Source: an uncultured Flavobacteriaceae bacterium (GTDB lineage Bacteria; Bacteroidota; Bacteroidia; Flavobacteriales; Flavobacteriaceae). From it: a stretch of DNA of 64,000 bases. Shown here in pieces: positions 50,210 to 58,410 of the stretch. Both the position numbers and the translations under genes were made by a program. Each line of letters begins with the position of its first letter. The stretch's first letter is position 1. Where the stretch lies: assembly GCA_943789465.1 (NCBI GenBank), contig CALSUF010000002.1, forward strand, positions 558,001 to 622,000, read 5' to 3'. The notes under the pieces were generated by a model, which was not told the DNA's origin, ran no database searches, and was given only the letters and a program-made list of their open reading frames with translations.

Positions 50210-52927
50210 TTATTCTACAGCGTGCACATATCCATCACCAGCTAGCGCAAACACTTTATCTTTATAAATACAAAGGGTAGATTCTTCAATACGAGTTCCC
50301 ATTTTGTAATTCCAGAGTAATTTTCCTGTTTCTTGATCTAAACAGTACAAATACGGATAGTTTCCAGAACCAATATACAGTCGTCCATTAGCTAAAGCAG
50401 GTGCAGATAACCCTCCTCCATCAGGAAATGTCCAATTTACTTTGGCTGTTTTTGCATCTACGCTATACACTTTTGAGGTTAAAGGAACTCCTTTTAAACC
50501 AATACCAACTCTTGCTGTAAAAAAGCCTTTGCCGTTATGAAAAGCAGGACTTGCATTAAAATTTGTATACTTTCCTTTATCACTTTCATTTGTGTTTCCT
50601 TCTGTTAAAACTTCACCTGTTTTAGAGTTAAAACTCATAAAAATATTACTGTGATGAGGCAAATAAATTTTACCATCTTGAGAGATAAGGGTACCAGAAT
50701 CTAAACCAACACCATTGGCTTTCCATATAATTTTTCCAGTTTTTTTATTGAAGGCGTATAAAGATCTACTCCAAGATCCAAAATAGACAATATCCCCATC
50801 AATAGCAGGTTCTGCAGGAACTGATTTTGCAGTTGGGTACATCCAAACAATATGGCCGGTTTTCCCGTCCAAACAAACTGCATAACCATTAACGGTAGGC
50901 ACATAAACCAAACCGTCATCTACTGTTGCAGAACCCCAAACCCATCCTCCAGGAACAGTTTGTTTCCAAACGACTTCGCCCGTTTCTGCATCTAAACAGT
51001 AGAAGAAACGTTCTCCTCCTTGTTGACCGACATATACTTTTCCGTCCATAATTGCAGGCCCAACAGAAATGGCGCCTCCCATTTCAAATTTCCATTTTTC
51101 TTTGCCTGTATCAGCATCAACAGCGTATAAAAACCCAGCAGGATTTCCAAAAAATAATTTATTATTTGCTGCTGTAGGTTTGGATTGATAATAGGTTCCA
51201 CCAGAAAGTACATCCGTAAAAATACGTTCTCCTTCGTTGTTCCAATAAGCTGATAAAATACTGTGTTTCCAAATTACTTTTCCGTCTAAATCCAAGCAAA
51301 ACGTTAGTAAATTACTGTCGTTTAAAACAATTTTATCTTCAGAAATTGTTAAATCTGCATAAATAGGATGTGTACTAATTTGCTTGCACCAAACTTGTTT
51401 TCCGTTTTTCTTATACTTGTAAATGTTTCCTTGTATATCAGCGAAATAAATGTGCTTTTTAGTAGCAACTGGTTTTGCTCTTATCCAATCTTTCGTTTCT
51501 TTTTTCCAAAGAATATCCCCTGTATATACATCAATTGCGTAGGCATTTTTATTTGCAGAACCTATGTATAAAATGCCATTATCAATTAATGGATTTGTAA
51601 AATGTTTACGCGCTCTTTTTTCAATTTTGTTTACTTTTTTAGACCAAAGTAACGTTCCATCAACTTCATTTAAACAATAGATAACACCATCGTTTGCACC
51701 AAAATATACTTTTCCATCGTCCAACACTACTTTTGTATTTATGGCACCTTGCGCTTTAAAATTCCAAGCAATTAATTTTTTTTCATTGGTTGCTTGTTCG
51801 TTATTAAAGTTTTTTTGACCCGAAACACCAGGCTTTAAATTTAAAGCGTATAAATAGCCTTCAGTAGTGCCTTGAAAAACTTGATATTTAGACAAAACAG
51901 GTTCTGCAAGTGCATCAATATCACCTACATTAAAATCCCACATTTGCTTTTTATTGTTTTTATCTTTACATATTAATCTATTAAAATTCTGACAAACAGG
52001 CGGGTATTGATAAATATCTGAAACTCCAAAAGGATAAACCACATAATCGCCATTACTTGCAACAGGTGCATTTTGTGTTCTATAATCTACGTGACCAGCA
52101 TAAGATTTTGAGATGGTTTTGCCTGTGTTTTTATCAATATACACTAGGTTTTTTGCTTGTCCTTTATTGCCTCCGTGACTATTTACTTCACGTAAAATTA
52201 TTTTATCCCCTTGAATTACAGGGGTTGACATCATTGCAGGGTATTTATAAATCCCAAACAATGGATGTTCTTGTGTTGATTTCCAAAGAATTTTTCCGGT
52301 TTGTATATCTAGCTTAAAACACGTAGTGTACATTCCTGGTGAAGTTATATAAACACTACCATCTTCAATAACCGGACTTACATACCAACCCAAACCTACA
52401 GGAAATTTCCAAGCAGTTTTTCCATATTTTGGACCTGGTGCTTCTGAATATCCATTGTTATGCTTGTTGGCTTGAAACATGGGCCATTCAGCATCCATAT
52501 TTCCACCTTCAGGAAATCCTTTTCCATCACTTTCAAAAGGTTTAAAAATTGAACCGTTTTTTAAATACTCATTGTGAATTTCTTCTAACTTTGCGAAACC
52601 TGCATCAATTAAAACAGTCATTTTTTGAGTTGCTTCTATTTTTTCCTTTCCTTTTTTTCTATTTACTTGGTTTTCTCGCTGATAATATTTTTTATCAATC
52701 TCATAAAATGAGCGTAAATCTGCACCTAAATGTTGCAATGTTCCGACCCACATATACATCAAAACAGAATGTTCTCTAAAATTTTCTTTGGTTGTTGAAT
52801 TGGTAACAATTTCTTTACGAACTCTATCTATATCTTCACTTCCACTTGTGGTAAATGAATTTTGAGCACCTGTAACAAAAGGTTGTATTAAAAATAAGAC
52901 TATAAAAAATAGTTTTGAGATTTTCAT
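50210..52927 (-). CDS. PQQ-like beta-propeller repeat protein, exported
   Basis: This intact 905-residue paralogue of the gene at 47,535 has a signal peptide (about 1-21, FVTGAQN) and a helical N-terminal segment (about 25-125). Propeller blades follow with LDAETGEVVWKQT, VDADTGKEKWKFE and LDQETGKLLWNYK. The last blade ends DGYVHAVE, matching DGYLHAIK of its partner. The two genes are tail to tail with a 10-bp gap. It is followed by the LacI gene on the same strand (8-bp gap), so the two may be co-transcribed, with the regulator upstream. Confidence 0.88.
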   Translation of the reverse strand: MKISKLFFIVLFLIQPFVTGAQNSFTTSGSEDIDRVRKEIVTNSTTKENFREHSVLMYMWVGTLQHLGADLRSFYEIDKKYYQRENQVNRKKGKEKIEATQKMTVLIDAGFAKLEEIHNEYLKNGSIFKPFESDGKGFPEGGNMDAEWPMFQANKHNNGYSEAPGPKYGKTAWKFPVGLGWYVSPVIEDGSVYITSPGMYTTCFKLDIQTGKILWKSTQEHPLFGIYKYPAMMSTPVIQGDKIILREVNSHGGNKGQAKNLVYIDKNTGKTISKSYAGHVDYRTQNAPVASNGDYVVYPFGVSDIYQYPPVCQNFNRLICKDKNNKKQMWDFNVGDIDALAEPVLSKYQVFQGTTEGYLYALNLKPGVSGQKNFNNEQATNEKKLIAWNFKAQGAINTKVVLDDGKVYFGANDGVIYCLNEVDGTLLWSKKVNKIEKRARKHFTNPLIDNGILYIGSANKNAYAIDVYTGDILWKKETKDWIRAKPVATKKHIYFADIQGNIYKYKKNGKQVWCKQISTHPIYADLTISEDKIVLNDSNLLTFCLDLDGKVIWKHSILSAYWNNEGERIFTDVLSGGTYYQSKPTAANNKLFFGNPAGFLYAVDADTGKEKWKFEMGGAISVGPAIMDGKVYVGQQGGERFFYCLDAETGEVVWKQTVPGGWVWGSATVDDGLVYVPTVNGYAVCLDGKTGHIVWMYPTAKSVPAEPAIDGDIVYFGSWSRSLYAFNKKTGKIIWKANGVGLDSGTLISQDGKIYLPHHSNIFMSFNSKTGEVLTEGNTNESDKGKYTNFNASPAFHNGKGFFTARVGIGLKGVPLTSKVYSVDAKTAKVNWTFPDGGGLSAPALANGRLYIGSGNYPYLYCLDQETGKLLWNYKMGTRIEESTLCIYKDKVFALAGDGYVHAVE

Positions 52928-52935
52928 ATATGTGT

Positions 52936-53952
52936 TTATTTATTTTTGGTACTTTCTCTAAAAATAATTTCACCTTCTATTAAAGTAGTTTCTGTAATGG
53001 GTTTATTATTAATAAGAAGTAGTAAGTTTTCTAAAGCTTTTTCAGCAGCCTTTTTTAAATTCAATTTCACAGTAGTTAAGGGAGGGTTTAAGAGGTTTGA
53101 AATTTTTACGTGTCCAAAACCACTAACTGCAATATCATCTGGAATTTTCATCTCAAATTTTTCACAAGCATTGTAAACTCCTATTGCAATAGAATCAGTC
53201 GCACAAATAACAATCTCTGGTAAATTGTTGTAGTTTTCAAGAAAAGTACTAAAATCCTTTTCTGCATTAATTTTATCTAATTTCGTAATTAGATACCATT
53301 CTTCAGGAACAGAAATATGAGCTTCTTTTACGGCTTTATTAAAACCATTTAATCGATGCTTACTGATATTGATTTCTTTATTTCCGCAGATAAACATCAG
53401 CTTTGTAAATCCTTTGTGAATAATCTCTTTTGTAAGCTGATATGATAAATTCTCATCATCAAAAAATACACCAACAGCATTTTTTAAAGAAACAGGTTTA
53501 CGATCTAAATATATAAAAGGTTTGTTATGCTTATTTAATAGATTATGTACTCTATGTTTTTGGGAAGTAGCTACGGAATCAATGATAATTCCATCAACAT
53601 TCATAGACAGTAAAGATTTTACATTATCTAATTCAGCTTCTTCATTTTCAAATGATACCATTAATATAATGTTATAACCAACTTTCTTGGCATTACTGTA
53701 TAATTCTTCTATTATTGTAGAAAAGAAAGAATGATTTATTTTTGGTACAATTAAACCAATAGTATTTGTTTTTTTTGTTGATAAACTTCTACCTACAATA
53801 TTGGGTATATAGCCCAATTCATCTGCAACTTTCTTTACTTTTTCTCTTGTGCTTAGAGCAATATCAGGATGATTTTGTAGAGCTTTAGTTACAGTAACTC
53901 TAGAAATATTAAGTAAATCTGCAATATATTTTTGATTTATTTTACGGAACAA
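52936..53952 (-). CDS. LacI-family transcriptional regulator
   Basis: The 338 residues have an N-terminal helix-turn-helix (about 5-55: YIADLLNISRVTVTKALQNH, the hinge region near GYIPNIVGRSLS) and a periplasmic-binding-protein-like effector domain (about 60-335). In-frame start is TTG. LacI regulators bind palindromes in response to small sugars. Two matching palindromes are found at its own upstream region and before the GH92 at 45,184. I infer that it represses the aldehyde dehydrogenase, the GH92/Nudix pair and probably itself. Confidence 0.92.
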   Translation of the reverse strand: MFRKINQKYIADLLNISRVTVTKALQNHPDIALSTREKVKKVADELGYIPNIVGRSLSTKKTNTIGLIVPKINHSFFSTIIEELYSNAKKVGYNIILMVSFENEEAELDNVKSLLSMNVDGIIIDSVATSQKHRVHNLLNKHNKPFIYLDRKPVSLKNAVGVFFDDENLSYQLTKEIIHKGFTKLMFICGNKEINISKHRLNGFNKAVKEAHISVPEEWYLITKLDKINAEKDFSTFLENYNNLPEIVICATDSIAIGVYNACEKFEMKIPDDIAVSGFGHVKISNLLNPPLTTVKLNLKKAAEKALENLLLLINNKPITETTLIEGEIIFRESTKNK

Positions 53953-53978
53953 ATTAATATGATTTTTGGCTAAGCTAC

Positions 53979-54006
53979 AAAATATATTACACGTGTAATA
54001 TATTTT
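53979..54006. promoter_or_regulatory. Palindromic LacI-type operator between lacI and aldehyde dehydrogenase genes
   Basis: A 28-bp perfect palindrome with core TATTACACGTGTAATA is centred at 53,992/53,993, in the divergent intergenic region. It covers the -33 region of the promoter for the 54,034 gene. Confidence 0.8.
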
Positions 54007-54009
54007 AAT

Positions 54010-54017
54010 TACATTTG
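54010..54017 (+). promoter_or_regulatory. -7 element of the aldehyde dehydrogenase promoter
   Basis: TACATTTG matches TAnnTTTG and begins 4 bp after the operator ends, 17 bp before the ATG. A bound LacI protein would block it. Confidence 0.6.
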
Positions 54018-54033
54018 ATAAACATTTAAAAAA

Positions 54034-55518
54034 ATGAGTAAATACAAGCTACCAAACAAACCATTTGAATACCAAAACTTTGTAAATGGTGAATATATAA
54101 ATTCATTAAGCAATGAAACTTTTGAAAGAAAAAGTCCTGCTCACGGAAATTTAATAGGAACTTATCAATTAAGTAATAAACAAGACACAGAACATGCTAT
54201 TTCTGTTGCCAAAAAAGCTTTTAAGAGTAATGCTTGGTCAGAAATGGCAGGATCAGATCGTGAAAAAATCATCAGAAAAGCAGCTTCAATTATAAGAGAA
54301 AGAGCCCAAGAATTGGCTTTAATAGAAACTTTAGAGTCAGGAAAACCAATTAGTCAGGCATTAGATGAAATGGAATGGGCAGCAGGTATTTGGGAATATG
54401 CCGCAACATTGTCAAGGCATATTACTGGAGATGTAAATACCAATGTTGGAAAAGATATGACAGCTATGATGCAAAAAGTTCCTATAGGGGTTGTAGCTAT
54501 GATTACTCCTTGGAATTTTCCATTATTAATCATCTCACAAAAATTACCCATTGCTTTGGCAGCAGGATGTACCGCTGTAATAAAACCATCAGAAATGACT
54601 CCAGGAACGACCTTATTATTAGGTGGTATTTTAAAAGAAGCTGGTTTGCCAGATGGCGTTGTAAATATACTTTCTGGTTATGGTGACCCAGTTGGAATGA
54701 CACTTTCTGAGAGTAATAATGTCGATATGATAACTTTTACAGGAAGTACAGCAGTTGGAAAACATATTATGCGTGCTGCAGCAACCAATCTTAAAAAAGT
54801 GGAATTGGAATTAGGTGGTAAAAATCCACAAATTATTTTTCCTGACGCTAATATTGATGAATTGATAGATCCTGTTGTTTTTGGAATCTATTTTAATATG
54901 GGTGAATGTTGTAATAGTGGCAGTAGAATTATCATTCATAAAGATATCGTTGACGAATTTATAGAAAAATTGGTTGCACATGCTAAAAAAGTGAAAGTAG
55001 GCGACCCACTAGATACAACTGTAAAGATGGGTGCCATTATTAATGATGTGCAATATGATAAAATTATAGGATATATAAAATCTGGAATCAAACAAGGAGC
55101 TACATTACAGTTAGGAGGAACATCTTCAAAAACGGAAAAAGGAGCATTTATAGATCCAACTATTTTTTCTGATGTAACACCAGAAATGGCAATTGCTTGC
55201 GAAGAAATTTTTGGACCGGTTTTATCCATCTTAACATTTGATACTGCTGATGAAGCTCTTGAAATTGCGAATAATACAGAATTTGGTTTGTCTGCTAGTG
55301 TTTGGACAAAGGATATTGACACAGCTATGATAATGACAAGAAATATTGAAGCCGGTACAGTCTGGGTTAATAATTGGATGTCTGGTTATCCAGAAATTCC
55401 TTTTGGAGGAATGAAACAAAGTGGAATTGGCAGAGAACTTGGACCTCGTGCAATTGATGAATTTATGGAGACAAAATCCGTTTTAATAAAAACAGGGAAA
55501 TCGTCTAATTGGGTCTAA
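54034..55518 (+). CDS. NAD(P)-dependent aldehyde dehydrogenase
   Basis: The 494 residues are a complete aldehyde dehydrogenase: TPWNFPLLI, KPSEMTP, FTGSTAVGKHIM, ELGGKNPQI with the general-base Glu, the catalytic Cys in GECCNSGSR (near residue 292), EEIFGPVLS and PFGGMKQSGIGRELG. It oxidises an aldehyde to a carboxylate in the cytoplasm. Closest style is betaine/lactaldehyde/succinate-semialdehyde types, but the substrate is open. In a mannan locus it might handle a sugar-derived aldehyde. It is controlled by the LacI operator just upstream. Confidence 0.93.
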   Translation: MSKYKLPNKPFEYQNFVNGEYINSLSNETFERKSPAHGNLIGTYQLSNKQDTEHAISVAKKAFKSNAWSEMAGSDREKIIRKAASIIRERAQELALIETLESGKPISQALDEMEWAAGIWEYAATLSRHITGDVNTNVGKDMTAMMQKVPIGVVAMITPWNFPLLIISQKLPIALAAGCTAVIKPSEMTPGTTLLLGGILKEAGLPDGVVNILSGYGDPVGMTLSESNNVDMITFTGSTAVGKHIMRAAATNLKKVELELGGKNPQIIFPDANIDELIDPVVFGIYFNMGECCNSGSRIIIHKDIVDEFIEKLVAHAKKVKVGDPLDTTVKMGAIINDVQYDKIIGYIKSGIKQGATLQLGGTSSKTEKGAFIDPTIFSDVTPEMAIACEEIFGPVLSILTFDTADEALEIANNTEFGLSASVWTKDIDTAMIMTRNIEAGTVWVNNWMSGYPEIPFGGMKQSGIGRELGPRAIDEFMETKSVLIKTGKSSNWV

Positions 55519-55572
55519 TTAAAATAATATAAAAACTTTCAAGTTGTAACAACTGAATTTGCAGTAGGTTTA

Positions 55573-55626
55573 AATAACATTACTTTGAAAGCAGATAATG
55601 CAAAAGTATTAGAAGTTTATTATTAA
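55573..55626 (+). pseudogene. Remnant of a second manA (3' end only)
   Basis: The translation NNITLKADNAKVLEVYY with its stop matches the manA C-terminus NIISLKADNAKVLEVYY at 44,461-44,514. The DNA differs mostly at silent positions, so this is a diverged copy, not a recent duplicate. A few preceding codons (TTEFAVGL) are open but unmatched. The rest of the gene is absent. Confidence 0.8.
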
Positions 55627-55640
55627 TAAATAGTACTTAG

Positions 55641-55685
55641 TTAATTCAATATTAATAGTAAATTAATGTCATCCTCTTTTATTTG
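55641..55685 (+). promoter_or_regulatory. TTAA-triplet promoter box, copy 3
   Basis: TTAA occurs at 55641, 55652 and 55663 (11-bp spacing), and TTTG at 55682. The start codon of the small secreted protein is 23 bp further. Confidence 0.72.
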
Positions 55686-55708
55686 AACAAAATTATAAAT
55701 TAAACAAG

Positions 55709-56038
55709 ATGAAAAAAATAATTGTATTACTTCTTCTTCTGACTGTGTCAGTAGCTCAAGCGCAAAAAAATCAAAAAGCTTTAGAGCTAACAGAGAAACT
55801 GTCTAAAGTTATGGAGTTTGATGAAGATCAAAGTGCAAAGCTTCTAGAATTAATTTTGGATAGAAACAACAAGAAAAGAGCTTTGAGAAAAGAATACGCA
55901 GATGATAAAGATACCTTTAAAGTAAAAGCTAAAGAAGTAGAAAAAGCATATAACAAAGATTTAAGAGTCTTAGCTGGTATAGAAAAATTTAAGCTTTTAG
56001 TTGTCTATAGAAAAGCAAAAAGAGCCGCAAATAATTGA
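55709..56038 (+). CDS. Small secreted basic helical protein
   Basis: The 109 residues consist of a signal peptide (about 1-19, SVAQAQ) and a ~90-residue charged helical region (LTEKLSKVMEFDEDQSAKLL, RNNKKRALRKEYADDKDTFK) with coiled-coil character, resembling Spy/LTXXQ-like periplasmic proteins in style. The function is unknown. It has its own TTAA-triplet promoter box and is followed by another box before the next GH92, which puts it in the PUL regulon as a stand-alone unit. Confidence 0.75.
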   Translation: MKKIIVLLLLLTVSVAQAQKNQKALELTEKLSKVMEFDEDQSAKLLELILDRNNKKRALRKEYADDKDTFKVKAKEVEKAYNKDLRVLAGIEKFKLLVVYRKAKRAANN

Positions 56039-56063
56039 ATTATTTAATAGGTGTAACCCTTAA

Positions 56064-56108
56064 TTAATTGTTTATTAATCAATAATTAAGCCATTGATGT
56101 TTTATTTG
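56064..56108 (+). promoter_or_regulatory. TTAA-triplet promoter box, copy 4
   Basis: TTAA occurs at 56064, 56075 and 56086 (11-bp spacing), and TTTG at 56105, 25 bp before the GH92 start codon. Confidence 0.74.
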
Positions 56109-56132
56109 TTCCTATAACAGATTATAATAAAA

Positions 56133-58377
56133 ATGGTTAAAAATTATTTAATAGTACTCCTATCGGTTTTAAGTTTTTCAACTTCGTTAGCTCAAGAAAC
56201 TGATAACACCAAATACATAGATCCAACCATTGGTAATGTGTCCCGCTTTCTAGTTCCAACGTACCCAACCATTCATTTACCAAATCAAATGCTGAGAATG
56301 TTTCCTGTAAAACAGGATTATATTTCAGACATGGTACAAGCGTTTCCTTTTCAAGTACCCGCTCACAGACGAAAAGGAATTCTACAAATGAAAACTACTT
56401 TAGGAAACGTGAATAACAATTCTTGGAATAAAGGGATGGCTATAGATCACGATTTAGAAATAGTACATCCTTGGTTATACTCCACGTATTTAATAGAAAA
56501 TGATATTAGGGTTAGTTTCACCCCTTCTAAAAAATCAGCAATTTATAAAGTAGATTTTCCAGATGGAACACAAAAAAACTTTTTAATAAAAGGCACTGAA
56601 GATATGCAGTTTTCTGAGGGTGAAAATTCATTTACCATTCAAGAAAAAAGAAGCAAACCAACTCGAGGTGAACATGCCGTCACAAATACGATTACAATTT
56701 TTGTATATGGTGAGATCGTTGATGAGAAAAATAAGCCTATAGAAAATATCAACTATACATTTGACACTCATAAACTTCAAATTTCTGCAACAGAAAATGC
56801 CGCATCAACCTTGCTTATAAAATATGCTATTTCTTATATCAGTGGTGCACAAGCGAAAGAAAATTTCAATAAAGAAATTAAAAATAAAACATTTGAGGAT
56901 GTTACCAAAGAAGGAAAAAAAGCTTGGGATCAAGGTAACGAATCAAATTCGAGTTGAAGGTGGAACAACGGCTCAAAAAAGAACGTTCTATACATCACTA
57001 TACAGAACGTATGAACGCATGGTGGATGTCAATGAATATGGGCACTATTATAGTGGTTATGACAAACAAGTGCATAAAAGTAAGCGTCCATTTTATGTAG
57101 ATGATTGGGTTTGGGACACCTATTTAGCACAACATCCATTACGTACGATTTTAAACCCAGCCTTGGAAAACGAAATGCTCAACTCGTACACCTTAATGTA
57201 TGAACAAAGTGGTTGGATGCCAACATTCCCTCAGGTGTATGGAAATCATTTGTGTATGAATGCCTACCATTCTTCTGCTATTTTTATTGATGGCTACAGA
57301 AAAGGGTTGAAAAACTATGATGTAGAAAAAGCATATGAAGGCATCAAAAAAAACCTAATGCAAGGCACATTTATTCCTTGGAGGCAAGGAAATCCAAGAG
57401 GCGCTTTAGACGATTTCTATCACGAAAACGGCTATTTTCCATCACTTAAAATAGGAGAAAAAGAAACGGTTGCAAATGTAGATGGTTTTGAAAAAAGACA
57501 ACCTGTTGCAGTAACGCTAGGAGTTAGTTATGATTTTTGGGCAGTGTCCGAATTTGCAAAAGAATTAGGAAACACAGACGACTATTCAAAACTAGTCCCC
57601 AAAAGGAAACGATTATGAAAATTTATGGCATTCTAGAAAAAAGGTTATTTATGCCAAAAGATGCCAGATGGTAATTGGGTCGAATATCGATCCAAAACTA
57701 GATGGTGGAAAAGGCTATAGAGAGTACTATGACGAAAATAATGGTTGGACTTTTGCGTGGAATGTACAACACGATATTGCAGGACTCACCAATTTGTTAG
57801 GCGGTAAACAGGCCGCAGAAACTAGATTAGATCAATTATTTAGAGAAAGTTTGGGCATCAGAAAAAGCGACTTTTTTGTGAATGGTTCTAATTCGACGGG
57901 GATGGTCGGACAATTTTCTATGGGCAATGAGCCTTCTTTTCATATTCCATATTTATATAACTATTTTGGCGCGCCTTGGAAAACCCAAAAACGTACACGC
58001 TTCTTGTTAGACGTTTGGTTTAAAGACAACATTTTCGGAATTCCCGGAGATGAAGATGGTGGTGGCATGACCGCTTTTGTGGTATTCACTTCTATGGGTA
58101 TCTATCCTGTAACTCCAGGACTGCCTTATTATAACATCACAAGTCCAATTTTCGAAAAAACATCCATAAATCTTCAGAACGGCAAAACATTTACGGTTGT
58201 GGCGGAAGGTTCTAGCAAGAGAAAAAAATACATTCAGAAAGCATTTATCAACGGGAAAGAGATTTTCTGCGCCATTTATTTCGCATCGAGCAAATTATGG
58301 AGGGTGCCACTTTAAAATTAGACTTGGGTGAATTACCAAACAAAGAATGGGGTAAAAATGCAGTAATGCCAAAATAG
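56133..58377 (+). pseudogene. GH92 alpha-mannosidase, variant subtype, multiply frameshifted
   Basis: The signal peptide (LSFSTSLAQE) and N-terminal domain KYIDPTIGNVSRFLVPTYP resemble the variant GH92 at 30,082. The catalytic motifs DDWVWDTYLAQHPL, SMGNEPSFHIPYLYNY and GDEDGGGMTAFVVF are all encoded, but in different frames. Breaks fall near 56,934, at about four places between 57,595 and 57,690, and near 58,270. The true end, in frame with MEGATLKLDLG, is at 58,377. As sequenced no functional enzyme is made. Its promoter retains a perfect TTAA-triplet box, which argues for recent loss or for sequence errors. Confidence 0.88.
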
Positions 58378-58410
58378 AAAATAATTTAATTAAAATTCAG
58401 ATTCTTTCAT

